From contig NZ_BRCF01000005.1 of the NCBI RefSeq assembly GCF_023707985.1, forward strand, positions 1 through 64,000: a DNA stretch of 64,000 nt, given 5' to 3'. Both the position numbers and the translations under genes were made by a program. Positions within the stretch are counted from its first letter, which is position 1. Every line of letters starts with the position of its first letter. The stretch comes from Sporosarcina sp. NCCP-2716. Its GTDB lineage: Bacteria > Bacillota > Bacilli > Bacillales_A > Planococcaceae. Shown piece after piece: positions 1-8,521 of the stretch. The notes under the pieces were generated by a model. It had not been told where the DNA came from and searched no databases. It was given only the letters and a program-made list of their open reading frames with translations.

Positions 1-2
1 TA

Positions 3-224
3 GGCACGTTGCAGGAGTACTTATTCAACACCCTCAGCAGGTTGGAAAAAGATTTCAACCGACCTTTGCGTAAGAGTAATGGCCGTCAGAAAATCCCTGA
101 TAAGGCGAGGAAATCGCGAGATTTCGGTGAGGATAATGCGATAGTCAGTCCAATCAACCGTCAGCACTTTATAGATTTAGAAAAAGAAAAAAAGAGAAAA
201 AAAGCGCTTGAAAAAGAGAAGTAA
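3..224 (+). CDS. C-terminal part of an unknown protein, cut by the window edge
   Basis: The reading frame is open from the left edge to a TAA at 222-224, so this is most likely the 3' end of a longer gene; a TTG at 9 could also serve as a start. The 70-odd visible residues are highly charged and end in a Lys/Glu-rich, probably helical tail (LEKEKKRKKALEKEK). I recognise no domain. Base composition is clearly more AT-rich than the genes that follow, which hints at an accessory or transferred region to the left, but that is inference. A hairpin terminator follows directly. Confidence 0.5.
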   Translation, partial: GTLQEYLFNTLSRLEKDFNRPLRKSNGRQKIPDKARKSRDFGEDNAIVSPINRQHFIDLEKEKKRKKALEKEK

Positions 225-233
225 ATATATATC

Positions 234-280
234 CAAAAAAAGGGAACTGGTTAGTCTATATAACCTTGTTCCCTTTTTTT
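234..280 (+). terminator. Rho-independent terminator of the partial first gene
   Basis: Arms AAAAAAGGGAAC and GTTCCCTTTTTT flank a ~21-base loop, ending in a run of seven T. It lies 10 bases after the stop codon. Confidence 0.85.
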
Positions 281-300
281 GTTTGCATTCGCTATATCCG

Positions 301-328
301 TTGGTAATTTAAAACAGTATTGTATAAT
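301..328 (+). promoter_or_regulatory. Possible sigma-A promoter for the citrate-type sensor kinase operon
   Basis: TTGGTA (301-306), a 16-base spacer and TATAAT (323-328), about 115 bases before the kinase start. The -10 box is perfect, the -35 box is 4/6. The leader it would produce contains the half copy of the inverted-repeat head at 341-369. Confidence 0.45.
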
Positions 329-340
329 TTTAAATTCCAT

Positions 341-369
341 GCAACGCTAGTGTGTGACGCACAGGTACC
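341..369 (+). repeat. Half copy of the GGTACC inverted-repeat head
   Basis: Contains GTGTGACGCACAGGTACC, the conserved right arm of the dispersed head element seen at nine other places in the window. Here the partner arm and array are missing. It sits between the putative promoter and the kinase ribosome binding site. Confidence 0.7.
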
Positions 370-443
370 GTCTTTTCCGAATTCGGTCTTCCTGATGATG
401 CGGCGCATGATATGATAACAGCAATAGAAGGCGGGGTGGAGGG

Positions 444-2111
444 ATGATCCGGATCCGGAAAGAGGACTTGGCGGCGCATCGGCTGCCGAAGCGGACGTTT
501 TTGAATCTGCATTTGAAGATGATCGGGCTGATCGGTGCACTGGTGGCGGCCATGGTTGTGCTGATCGGCGGATTTCTTAGTTATTTCATGGAGAAAACGC
601 TGGAGGACCAGATCGGCGAGCGGGCGCTGAGTGTGGCGGTGAGTGTGGCGCAGATTCCGGAAGTGGAGGAGGCGTTCCGGTCCGATGATCCGACGAGCAT
701 CATCCAGCCGATCGTCGCGCGGATCCAGGATAAGACGGATGCAGAGTTCATCGTCGTCGGCAACATGGAGGAGATCCGGTATGCGCATCCGAACCCTGAC
801 CGGATCGGGAAGCGGATGGTCGGGGAGGATAATGAGCGGGCGCTGCAGAAGGGCGAGTCCTATGTGTCCGAATCGACGGGGACGCTCGGCAATTCGCTGC
901 GGGCGAAAGTGCCTGTCTACTTGGACGGCGATATTGTCGGCGTCGTGTCCGTCGGCTTTCTGGCGGATAATATCCGGTCGGTGATCTGGTCGTACAGCAA
1001 GGAGATATGGATGGTGCTGTCTGCTGTGCTGGCGGCGGCGGTGCTCGGAGCAATCGGGATCTCGAATTATATTAAGAAAGCATTATTCGGGCTGGAGCCG
1101 GAGGAGATTTCCCATCTGCTCGTACAGAAGGAGACGATTCTGCACTCCATCCACGAAGGGATCGTCGCGGTGAATGAGGAAGGACGGATCACGATGATCA
1201 ACCCGGCGGCCTTGCAGCTGCTGACGGGGAAAGAGAGCAATGGGGAACAATGGGTCGGTAAATCGGCGGACACGAGCTTTCCGGACTCCGATCTGCTCGG
1301 CGTGCTGGAAAGCGGGAAGGCGATGTATGATGTAGAGAAACAGGCGGGCGGTCATCTCATATACGTGAATACGGTGCCGATCGTCTATGAAAATCTGAAC
1401 ATGGGAGCGGTTTCGACGTTCCGCAACAAGACCGAAATCGAGCGGCTGACGAAGCGGCTTGCCGACGTCCAGCAGTATGCCGACGCCTTGCGGGCGCAGA
1501 CTCACGAGTTTTCGAACAAGCTGTATACGATTCTCGGCCTGACCCGGCTCGGGAATTATGATGAAGTGCTTGAATTCATCGAATCCGAAACGGCTGTCCA
1601 GGATGGGTGGGTCCAGGCGGTGATCGATGATGTGGCGGATCCATACGTGAGCGGCCTTCTGATCGGCAAGCTGCATCAGGCCAGTGAGCTCCGGATCGCG
1701 GTGAACGTCCAGCCGGGCAGTCAGCTGACGTCCGAGCTGACGGGACGCACCCGGCAGGCACTCCTGACGGCCATCGGCAACTTGCTCGATAATGCGTTTG
1801 ACGCTGTGTATGATGAACGTGCAGCTGATAAGGCGATCTCCCTCTTTTACACGGATGCAGGCCGCGATATCCTCTTTGAAGTGGATGACGCAGGACCGGG
1901 TCTCGCGGACTCCGTCGCGGAAAATCTGTTCGAGGAGGGCGTGTCGACGAAAGGGGAGAACGGCCGGGGATTCGGGCTTGCCATCACGAAACAGGAGCTG
2001 GAAGCGGCGGGCGGCGGGCTGCTGCTGGAAGAGGGCGAGCTCGGGGGCGCATGCTTCGTGGTGCTGATACCGAAGGGGACGCTTGGGGAAGAGGGGGAAA
2101 AGGATGGGTGA
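444..2111 (+). CDS. citS: Sensor histidine kinase, CitA/DcuS (CitS) family
   Basis: Membrane sensor kinase for a di/tricarboxylate, with the citrate transporter two genes downstream pointing to citrate or a similar acid. A first membrane segment (about residues 26-48), an extracytoplasmic sensor domain (about 50-185) and a second membrane segment (about 187-206) are followed by a PAS domain (about 225-330), an H-box with THEFSNK (His354) and a C-terminal ATPase domain with NLLDNAFDAV (N-box), DDAGPGL and GRGFGLAI. This H-box/N-box pattern is typical of the CitA/DcuS/MalK group. Ribosome binding site GGTGGAGGG precedes the ATG. It overlaps the response regulator by 8 bases, so the pair is probably translationally coupled. 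The exact ligand is inferred from context. Confidence 0.85.
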   Translation: MIRIRKEDLAAHRLPKRTFLNLHLKMIGLIGALVAAMVVLIGGFLSYFMEKTLEDQIGERALSVAVSVAQIPEVEEAFRSDDPTSIIQPIVARIQDKTDAEFIVVGNMEEIRYAHPNPDRIGKRMVGEDNERALQKGESYVSESTGTLGNSLRAKVPVYLDGDIVGVVSVGFLADNIRSVIWSYSKEIWMVLSAVLAAAVLGAIGISNYIKKALFGLEPEEISHLLVQKETILHSIHEGIVAVNEEGRITMINPAALQLLTGKESNGEQWVGKSADTSFPDSDLLGVLESGKAMYDVEKQAGGHLIYVNTVPIVYENLNMGAVSTFRNKTEIERLTKRLADVQQYADALRAQTHEFSNKLYTILGLTRLGNYDEVLEFIESETAVQDGWVQAVIDDVADPYVSGLLIGKLHQASELRIAVNVQPGSQLTSELTGRTRQALLTAIGNLLDNAFDAVYDERAADKAISLFYTDAGRDILFEVDDAGPGLADSVAENLFEEGVSTKGENGRGFGLAITKQELEAAGGGLLLEEGELGGACFVVLIPKGTLGEEGEKDG

Positions 2112-2805
2112 GTTGACAGTTTTCATTATCGAAGATGATTTCCGTGTGGCGGACGTGAACCGTCAGCAGGTCGAACAGCTGCCGGGCTACCGTGTGGCGG
2201 GCTGTGCGAAGACGATGGCCGAGGCTTTTGATATATTGGAAGATACCCAGCTGCAGCCGGATCTGTTCTTGCTGGATGTCTACATTCCGGACAGTCCGGG
2301 ACTTGCGCTGTTCCGGGAGCTGCGTATCCGTTTTCCGGAAGCGGGCATTGTTTTCCTGACTGCCGCGAAGGAGACAGGGACAATCGGGGAGGCGCTCCGG
2401 GGCGGGGCGTTCGATTACTTGCTGAAGCCCGTGTCGTTCGAGCGGCTGCAGCAGACGTTCTCCCGTTTCCGGCAGCAGCACGTCCTGCTGTCGACGCGGA
2501 CCGAGCTGTTCCAGCAGGAGATCGACCTGATGCGGACGGGCGGGGATGCTGCGAGGAACTCGGCGCAGACGGAGGGACAGCTGCCGAAAGGGATCGACCG
2601 GCTGACGCTTGACCGCATTGCGGACATCATCCGGAAGAGTCCGGCGGGCGGCATGAATGCAAGTGACGTCGGGACGGCGGCTGGCGTGAGCCGGTCGACG
2701 GCGCGGCGCTACCTGGAACATCTGACAGCTGCAGGACAAGTGAAGGCCCAGTTGAATTATGGCGACGTCGGCAGACCCGAACGCAAATACATTCCGTCTG
2801 AGTGA
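2104..2805 (+). CDS. citT: Response regulator, CitB/DcuR (CitT) family
   Basis: Partner of the upstream kinase. An N-terminal receiver domain shows the acidic pair Glu10-Asp11-Asp12 and the phospho-acceptor Asp58 in LFLLDVY; a C-terminal helix-turn-helix (about residues 185-232, ASDVGTAAGVSRSTARRYLE) binds DNA. Length (233 residues) fits the CitT/DctR/MalR group. The ATG at 2104 has a purine-rich GGGGGAAAAGG site; a TTG 21 bases earlier is less likely. It probably activates the citM-like gene, whose upstream region has a TATAGT at 2909 but no good -35 box, as expected for an activator-dependent promoter (inference). Confidence 0.85.
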   Translation: MGELTVFIIEDDFRVADVNRQQVEQLPGYRVAGCAKTMAEAFDILEDTQLQPDLFLLDVYIPDSPGLALFRELRIRFPEAGIVFLTAAKETGTIGEALRGGAFDYLLKPVSFERLQQTFSRFRQQHVLLSTRTELFQQEIDLMRTGGDAARNSAQTEGQLPKGIDRLTLDRIADIIRKSPAGGMNASDVGTAAGVSRSTARRYLEHLTAAGQVKAQLNYGDVGRPERKYIPSE

Positions 2806-2825
2806 CTTGCGCAGACGGTTTTTTT
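2794..2825 (+). terminator. Terminator overlapping the response regulator stop codon
   Basis: CCGTCTG (2794-2800) pairs with CAGACGG (2812-2818), followed by TTTTTTT. The left arm lies inside the last codons of the regulator gene. Confidence 0.75.
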
Positions 2826-2985
2826 CTTGTGATCAAAACGAACAAAACGAACCCTATGAACAGTATCGGATTAACTTCCATTACCTATTTCGCCCGTTTC
2901 CTGCGTGGTATAGTGTGAGAGTCATTTAAGAGAGTTTTCGGACTATTCATTATGTATCCGCTTACAACTAACGAGGAGGGTTCTT

Positions 2986-4320
2986 ATGTTAAGTATTATC
3001 GGACTGCTGATCATCGCCGTCATCGTCGCGCTTTTGATCAGCGGGAGGATTACGCCGATTGTCGGCCTGGTCATTGTGCCGATCATCGGTGCGTTCGCTG
3101 CAGGATTCAGTTTCAAGGAGATCGGCGACTTCTTCACAGGGGGGATCGAGTCGGTCATCAGCGTTGTCATCATGTTCATCTTCGCTATCCTGTTTTTCGG
3201 TCTCATGCAGGACGCAGGGGTGTTCGACCCGCTGATCGGTAAAATGATCACACTGTCGCGCGGAAATGTTATGGCAGTGGCGATGGCGACAGTGGTCATC
3301 GCAGCGATTGCTCAGCTCGACGGGTCAGGCGCCTCGACTTTCCTGATCACCATTCCAGCGCTGCTGCCGCTTTATAAGAAGCTGAAGATGAATCCCTACC
3401 TGCTTCTGCTGCTTGTCGGGACGTCTGCCAGTATCGTCAATATGGTGCCGTGGGGCGGGCCGCTCGGACGTGCCGCAGCTGTGCTCGAGATGGATGTCAC
3501 GGAATTGTGGCGCCCGCTCATCAAAATCCAGATCATCGGACTTGTGCTGCTGGTTGCGCTCGCCTACGTGCTCGGTCTCCGAGAACGCCGTCTGATCCGG
3601 AAACGGACGGCAGCGGTTGCGGAAGAGCCGGAAGATGTGGCGGCAAGTGAAGAGGAAATCCGGAAGAAGGAGGAGGCCGAACAACAGGCGGCATCCTTAC
3701 GCCGGCCGAAACTGCTCTGGCTCAACGTGCTGCTCGCGCTCGGCGTCGTCGCTTTGCTCGTATGGGGAATCGTGCCGGCCGGCCTGACGTTCATGATCGG
3801 TTTCAGCATCGCGCTGCCGCTCAATTACCGGTCAGTCGACGAGCAGATGGAGCGCATCAAAGCCCATGCGCCGAACGCGCTCATGATGGCGGCGATCATT
3901 CTTGGGGCAGGGTCGTTCCTCGGTATATTGAAGGGGACTAATATGCTCGACTCCATCGCAACGGACCTCGTCCACGTGCTGCCTGCAATGGTTGTACCGT
4001 ATCTGCACATCATCATCGGATTTTTCGGTGTACCGTTCGACATGCTCCTGAGCACTGACGCGTATTACTTTGCGCTGCTGCCGATTGTCGAGCAGGTCGT
4101 ATCAGGCTTTGGTGTAAGCGGGGTATCTACGGCCTATGCGCTGATCGTCGGGAACTTCATCGGGACGTTCGTCAGCCCGTTCTCCCCGGCACTCTGGCTC
4201 GCACTCGGGCTGGCCGGCCTGGAGATGGGCAAGCACATCCGCTACTCATTCATGACGATGTGGGGCTTCAGTATCGTGCTGTTCCTCATCGCCATGGCAC
4301 TCGGCGTCATCACGATTTAA
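2986..4320 (+). CDS. citM: CitMHS-family citrate/metal-citrate transporter
   Basis: Polytopic membrane protein of about 444 residues with around 12 hydrophobic segments and a charged cytoplasmic loop near residues 195-235. The sequence fits the CitMHS family (Bacillus CitM/CitH), secondary transporters that take up citrate complexed with a divalent metal together with protons; family traits seen are the RITPIVGLVIVPIIGA N-terminus, the AQLDGSGASTFL segment and the MVPWGGPLGRA segment. A GAGGAGGG site precedes the ATG. Its position after a CitS/CitT-like pair matches the B. subtilis citST-citM arrangement. Whether Mg, Ca or another metal is preferred cannot be told from the sequence. Confidence 0.85.
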   Translation: MLSIIGLLIIAVIVALLISGRITPIVGLVIVPIIGAFAAGFSFKEIGDFFTGGIESVISVVIMFIFAILFFGLMQDAGVFDPLIGKMITLSRGNVMAVAMATVVIAAIAQLDGSGASTFLITIPALLPLYKKLKMNPYLLLLLVGTSASIVNMVPWGGPLGRAAAVLEMDVTELWRPLIKIQIIGLVLLVALAYVLGLRERRLIRKRTAAVAEEPEDVAASEEEIRKKEEAEQQAASLRRPKLLWLNVLLALGVVALLVWGIVPAGLTFMIGFSIALPLNYRSVDEQMERIKAHAPNALMMAAIILGAGSFLGILKGTNMLDSIATDLVHVLPAMVVPYLHIIIGFFGVPFDMLLSTDAYYFALLPIVEQVVSGFGVSGVSTAYALIVGNFIGTFVSPFSPALWLALGLAGLEMGKHIRYSFMTMWGFSIVLFLIAMALGVITI

Positions 4321-4329
4321 TGGTTAAGA

Positions 4330-4363
4330 AAAGCAGCCCATCCTTCGAGGATCGGGCTGCTTT
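4330..4363 (+). terminator. Terminator of the citM-like gene
   Basis: AAAGCAGCCC and GGGCTGCTTT flank a 14-base loop, 10 bases after the stop. Confidence 0.8.
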
Positions 4364-4392
4364 GTGTCGTGTGGCGGGGGTGCAGTGGCCGG

Positions 4393-4554
4393 AATCGGAC
4401 GAATGGCGTGTGGAATCGGCCAGATCGGCGTCAGAATCGGACGAATGGAGGGAGAAATCGGCCAAATCACGCCGACAATCGGCCAAACCACCGAGTTAAT
4501 CGGCAAACGGACACGATTCAGAATCGTGTCCGAATTGTGTGGCGCACAGGTACC
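4393..4554 (+). repeat. 162-bp composite element: six-unit 21-bp array plus half head
   Basis: AATCGG cores begin at 4393, 4414, 4435, 4456, 4477 and 4498, an exact 21-base step. The array runs into an inner hairpin (GGACACGATTC / GAATCGTGTCC) and then the arm GAATTGTGTGGCGCACAGGTACC in two parts. The element ends 15 bases from the stop codon of the convergent DUF1275 gene. Read from that gene, the inner stem is followed by TTTG, so it might act as a weak terminator; no other terminator is visible for that gene. Confidence 0.9.
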
Positions 4555-4568
4555 GAACTTTCCGCACC

Positions 4569-5243
4569 TTACGTCGGGCGGCCGGAGCGGGCGGTGGCCC
4601 AGGCGAAGGCAGCGAGTGCGATGGCGAAGGCGGTCCACAGGTTGTAGCTGGCGTTCAGCTGGATGATGAGTGTGCCGGCGCCTGCTCCGAGGATGAAGAT
4701 GACGACGGTGGACAGGAGATCCGCGGCGTGCGCTTGCGCTTTCTTGTCACCGTTGAATACGAACTGGTAGAGATGGTTCATCAGATTTTTCGTATTGCCC
4801 GTCATGATGCCGTTGTTGACGGAGGTTCCCCGGAATTTACGGAACGTCGTCAGTTCGTAGCCGGCGAGGGCGCCGAGGGTGAGCAGCATGAGGTTGCCGG
4901 TGAGCTGGTTCTGGAAGATGGCGAGAAGGAACAGCACGATGGCCTGGATGAGCAAGTAGTAGCGGTACCGCTTGATGCCTTTGTCTTCCGTCCGCTCGAT
5001 CACCGCTTCGCCGGCAAATGCGCCGATCGCGAAGCCTGCGAAGACCCAGACGTGTCCCATCGCTTCTTTAAAGTTGCCGGAGAACAGCTTCGCGCTAAGG
5101 CTCACGAGGTTGCCTGTCTGGGCACTCGCGAACGATCCGCCCTGCTGCAGGAACGTATACGCGTCGATGAATCCCATGAGGAACGTCGAGAGTACGGTCA
5201 GTCCGGTTCCGAGGACATAGGGGGTGTCTTGTTTAGGTGTCAT
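4569..5243 (-). CDS. DUF1275 (YoaK-type) membrane protein
   Basis: A 224-residue membrane protein with about six hydrophobic segments. The N-terminal GFIDAYTFLQQGGSFASAQTGN motif region and the later GIMTGNTKN motif are typical of the DUF1275/YoaK family, whose substrate is not firmly known. A GGAGTG site lies before the ATG on the minus strand. It is a single gene, convergent with the citrate transporter, and its stop codon abuts the 162-bp composite repeat. Family assignment is firm; function is unknown. Confidence 0.8.
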   Translation of the reverse strand: MTPKQDTPYVLGTGLTVLSTFLMGFIDAYTFLQQGGSFASAQTGNLVSLSAKLFSGNFKEAMGHVWVFAGFAIGAFAGEAVIERTEDKGIKRYRYYLLIQAIVLFLLAIFQNQLTGNLMLLTLGALAGYELTTFRKFRGTSVNNGIMTGNTKNLMNHLYQFVFNGDKKAQAHAADLLSTVVIFILGAGAGTLIIQLNASYNLWTAFAIALAAFAWATARSGRPT

Positions 5244-5348
5244 CGTGCCGCAGCACTCCTTTCATATAGTGATAGTCTAGGGATTTCCTGACGGGTGCCA
5301 ATACTAGTGGCTTACCCTCCAATCGTTCTAGAAAACGGAAAACTCTTA

Positions 5349-5373
5349 GTTTTATCCAAAAGTAACGGGGTAC
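5349..5373 (+). promoter_or_regulatory. Possible sigma-B type promoter upstream of oxdC
   Basis: GTTTTA (5349-5354), a 13-base spacer and GGGTAC (5368-5373) resemble the general-stress consensus GTTTAA-N13-15-GGGTAT. It lies about 135 bases before the oxalate decarboxylase start. The match is by eye only. Confidence 0.35.
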
Positions 5374-5507
5374 AGTTCAAATAGGCATCGAATACCAGGA
5401 CGCGAGAAACAGATGGAGAGAAGTTCGAACGAGTGGGCCGATGTGATGCCATTGTCCGTAACTCATCGATCATGTCTCGCAAATTATAGAAAGGAGATTG
5501 ACAGTAC

Positions 5508-6668
5508 ATGACGACAGACCGTACACAGTCACACAACCCGCAGCCGATGAAAGAGGATAGGGGAGGCAGGATCTGGGGCGCGCAGAATCCGGAAATCTCC
5601 CGGCAGAACCCGGATATTCTCGTGCCGCCGGACACGGATAGCGGAACTTTGCCGAACCTTAAGTATCCATATGCACTCACCCATACCCGTGTGGAGCATG
5701 GCGGCTGGTCGCGTGAAGTGACCGTCCGCGAAATGCCGGTATCCAAGACATTCGCCGGTGTCAATATGCATCTAGAGCCGGGCGGCGTCCGGGAGCTGCA
5801 CTGGCACAAGGAGGCCGAATGGTCGTACATGATCAAAGGCAAGGCGCGGATCACTGCCATATCACCGGATGGCCGCCAATTCGTGGATGACGTGGAAGAA
5901 GGGGATCTGTGGTATTTCCCGTCAGGTGTACCGCATTCCATCAAGGGATTGAGCGAAGGCGCTGAATTCATCCTCGTGTTCGACGACGGGGCGTTCTCAG
6001 AAAACAGTACGTTCTCCATCACGGACTGGTTCTCCAGCACTCCGAAAGACATCCTTGCCGCGAACTTTGGTGTGTCGGAGAAAGAGTTCGATAACATTCC
6101 AAAGGGCGAACTGTACATGTACCAGGGCGAAGTGCCCGGGCCGATTGCGCAGGGACTGCCGGAAGATTCCAATGAATTCGTGGAGAATCCGTACAGTTTC
6201 AGACTGCGGGATGTCGCTCCGGTTGAATCATCCGGCGGGAAGGTCTGGATTGCAGACTCGGACAACTTCAAAGTGTCCAAGACCGTGGCGGCCGGACTGG
6301 TCGAAGTGGAGCCAGGCGGCATGCGTGAACTCCATTGGCATCCGAACGAGGATGAATGGCAGTATTACTTGCAGGGCCAGGGGAAGATGACGGTCTTCGC
6401 GTCAGGCGGGAAAGCGAGGACATACGACTATCAGGCGGGAGATGTCGGTTACGTCCCGTTTGCGATGGGCCATTACATCCAGAACACCGGTGATACGCCG
6501 CTTGTGTTCCTGGAAATGTTCCGCAGCGATCACTTCGCGGATGTTTCGCTCAACCAGTGGATGTCCCAGACGCCGCCGGAACTGCTGAAGGAGCACTTGC
6601 CGCTCAGTGATGAATTCATTAAGAATGCACTCCACAGCGACAAGCGGCCGAATGTGAAATACGAATAA
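5508..6668 (+). CDS. oxdC: Oxalate decarboxylase (bicupin, OxdC type)
   Basis: Converts oxalate to formate and CO2 in a Mn-dependent reaction that consumes a proton, so it counters acid. Two cupin domains each carry the four metal ligands: His98, His100, Glu104 and His143 in the first, His276, His278, Glu283 and His322 in the second. The active-site lid Ser-Glu-Asn-Ser-Thr at 164-168 is the hallmark of decarboxylases rather than oxidases. Length (386) equals that of B. subtilis OxdC. No signal peptide is seen. A GAAAGGAGA site precedes the ATG. It is a single gene with its own terminator; a sigma-B-like promoter 135 bases upstream would fit stress control. Confidence 0.93.
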   Translation: MTTDRTQSHNPQPMKEDRGGRIWGAQNPEISRQNPDILVPPDTDSGTLPNLKYPYALTHTRVEHGGWSREVTVREMPVSKTFAGVNMHLEPGGVRELHWHKEAEWSYMIKGKARITAISPDGRQFVDDVEEGDLWYFPSGVPHSIKGLSEGAEFILVFDDGAFSENSTFSITDWFSSTPKDILAANFGVSEKEFDNIPKGELYMYQGEVPGPIAQGLPEDSNEFVENPYSFRLRDVAPVESSGGKVWIADSDNFKVSKTVAAGLVEVEPGGMRELHWHPNEDEWQYYLQGQGKMTVFASGGKARTYDYQAGDVGYVPFAMGHYIQNTGDTPLVFLEMFRSDHFADVSLNQWMSQTPPELLKEHLPLSDEFIKNALHSDKRPNVKYE

Positions 6669-6682
6669 GCAAGGTAAAAATG

Positions 6683-6718
6683 AAAGACCTCTGGCCATGA
6701 TACGTCAGAGGTCTTTTG
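6683..6718 (+). terminator. Terminator of oxdC
   Basis: AAAGACCTCTG pairs with CAGAGGTCTTT across a 12-base loop; the convergent oxidoreductase gene ends at 6745. Confidence 0.85.
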
Positions 6719-6744
6719 CTGCTCTTCTATCTAGTAAAAAGCTA

Positions 6745-8229
6745 TCAGAACGGGCGTATCGGCTTGAGCGGCAGTTTGGCCGGCCCGGCAATGACGCCGC
6801 CGGAGCCTTCGAAGACGGAACCGTGGCACGGGCAGTCCCATGTTTCATCCCCGTCATTCCAGCCGACTTCACAGCCGAGATGCGTGCAGGCGAGGTCGAG
6901 GAAATGCAGCTCGCCGGTTTCATCCCGGTACATGCCTGCCGGTTTGCCGTCCTGCTCGAACTTGCGCGCTTCCCCGTTCTTCAGCCGTGCTGCGTCGTCC
7001 AGGACGGAATTACCGGATGTGCCGTCGTCCTGCTTCCAGCTGGACAGGTCACGCCCGGGGCTGAGCAGTCCGGTGTGCCGGTTGTCCCGGCCGGTGATCA
7101 GGTCGGTGATCAGCCGCGAAGCTGTGCCTGAAAAAGCGAACCCCCACTTGTTGTAGCCGGTCATGACGTATATTTTGTCATCACCTTTTTCGATCGGACC
7201 GATGAACGGCCGGCGGTCAGGTGTCATCATGTCGTGCTCCGACCAGCCGTTCCGTATGCCCGTGATGCCGAACTCGCGCTGTGCGAAGTTGCGGATCGAC
7301 TCATATTTTGCATCCGTCGACTCGCCGTTCCCGGTCGGATGCGTCTTGCCGCCGATGACGAGGATCGGCTCGCCGTCTTCATACGTGCTGCGGAACGTGA
7401 ACATCGGATCGTCGACGTTGATGAACATCCCATGGGTGAGTGATTCCGGTGCCGGGATGGCGGTCAGGTGGGTCGTCATCGGTTTCAGTGTATCCGAATA
7501 GAACGAATGCGGGTCTTCCACCGGGAACAGCGTCGCGAGCACCGCCTGTCTGCAGGTGATCGTGAAGTTCGTGTCGGTCGTGAGCAGCAGACCGCTGTCC
7601 GTGTAGTCTTTATCCATATAGCGTGTGTGCTGGTAAATGTGGCCGCCCATCGATTTGAATTCCCGCAGGAGACCGTGAAGGAACTTGAGTGGATGGAACT
7701 GGGCCTGTCCATGCATCATGAGTGCGCCTTCCGTGTCGAGCGGCAGCGGGATGTCGTCGGTCATGCCGCCGTCGATGCCGATCTGCCTATACGCGTCCGC
7801 CTCTTTACGGAGTTCTGCCACATTGGCATGTTCCTGTGTGAATACGAAGGCATCCATCTCCTTGAAGTCGCAGTCGACGCCGTGTTCCTCGACGATCTTC
7901 CCGATGTGCCGGATGCCTTCCATATTTGCCTCGTAGTATTGTTTCGCAATGTCCAGACCTTCCCGCTCGATCAGCTCCGCGTAAATGAGCTGATGCTGCG
8001 CCGACAGTTTCGCCGTCGTGCCGCCCGTGCAGCCGTTGCCGATCTCCCGTGCCTCCACGAGCGCGACGGATTGGCCCTCCTTCGCCAGCAGATACGCAGT
8101 CAGCACCCCTGAGATCCCCCCTCCGATGACCGCCGTATCGACTTCAATATCCTGCGCAAGACGCGGATAGCTCACCCCGCCCCCGGTCGTCTTCCAAATC
8201 GAATGCTGTTTCACATCTTCGTTCTCCAT
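6745..8229 (-). CDS. yhfW: FAD-dependent oxidoreductase with C-terminal Rieske domain (YhfW-like)
   Basis: A 494-residue fusion. The N-terminal DAO-type FAD domain starts with the dinucleotide-binding AVIGGGISGVLTAYLL motif near residue 34. The C-terminal Rieske domain holds a [2Fe-2S] cluster with ligands Cys448 and His450 (CTHLGC) and Cys466 and His469 (CPCHG). The same two-domain order is found in B. subtilis YhfW. The electron donor, acceptor and substrate are unknown. It is monocistronic and convergent with oxdC; a GGGAGGTTG site precedes the ATG. No signal peptide, so cytoplasmic. Confidence 0.88.
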   Translation of the reverse strand: MENEDVKQHSIWKTTGGGVSYPRLAQDIEVDTAVIGGGISGVLTAYLLAKEGQSVALVEAREIGNGCTGGTTAKLSAQHQLIYAELIEREGLDIAKQYYEANMEGIRHIGKIVEEHGVDCDFKEMDAFVFTQEHANVAELRKEADAYRQIGIDGGMTDDIPLPLDTEGALMMHGQAQFHPLKFLHGLLREFKSMGGHIYQHTRYMDKDYTDSGLLLTTDTNFTITCRQAVLATLFPVEDPHSFYSDTLKPMTTHLTAIPAPESLTHGMFINVDDPMFTFRSTYEDGEPILVIGGKTHPTGNGESTDAKYESIRNFAQREFGITGIRNGWSEHDMMTPDRRPFIGPIEKGDDKIYVMTGYNKWGFAFSGTASRLITDLITGRDNRHTGLLSPGRDLSSWKQDDGTSGNSVLDDAARLKNGEARKFEQDGKPAGMYRDETGELHFLDLACTHLGCEVGWNDGDETWDCPCHGSVFEGSGGVIAGPAKLPLKPIRPF

Positions 8230-8426
8230 TTACACAACCTCCCAAATTAGTCTCTACATTACCTTCCTACCTTCCGAGTGGGATGATAAACATTAGAGAC
8301 AGCGGGTGATGGGCTAATCCAGTTGAATGACAGGGCTGCAGAGGATATCCTGGCATGACTATACGCAGGATGGTAGATGAAAAGGAGGGTTGCAGGGGAG
8401 AGACTATTAAAAATTCATTAAACGTA

Positions 8427-8480
8427 GTGACTTTGGTCTCTTACAGTACTATAATAATAACGGTACTAAAGTCGTTAGTA
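8427..8480 (+). promoter_or_regulatory. Promoter and downstream inverted repeat for the chemoreceptor gene
   Basis: GTGACT (8427-8432), 17 bases, TATAAT (8450-8455) is a plausible sigma-A promoter. TACTAA (8464-8469) and TTAGTA (8475-8480) form a perfect inverted repeat about +3 to +20 from the expected start, a typical place for a repressor site. No sigma-D motif was found, although many Bacillus chemoreceptors use one. Confidence 0.45.
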
Positions 8481-8521
8481 ATAGGCAGTATTACATAATT
8501 TGGTTGGAGAAGGGGATTTGG

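Noticed and set aside
4364..4666. Open frame reading through the 21-bp array with heptad Ile-Gly-Gln/Arg repeats, a possible repetitive small protein
   Set aside because: The period of 21 keeps the frame open automatically; the equivalent frame is stopped in the copies at 29506 and 58433, there is no consistent start or ribosome site, and the frame runs into the antisense of the DUF1275 gene.
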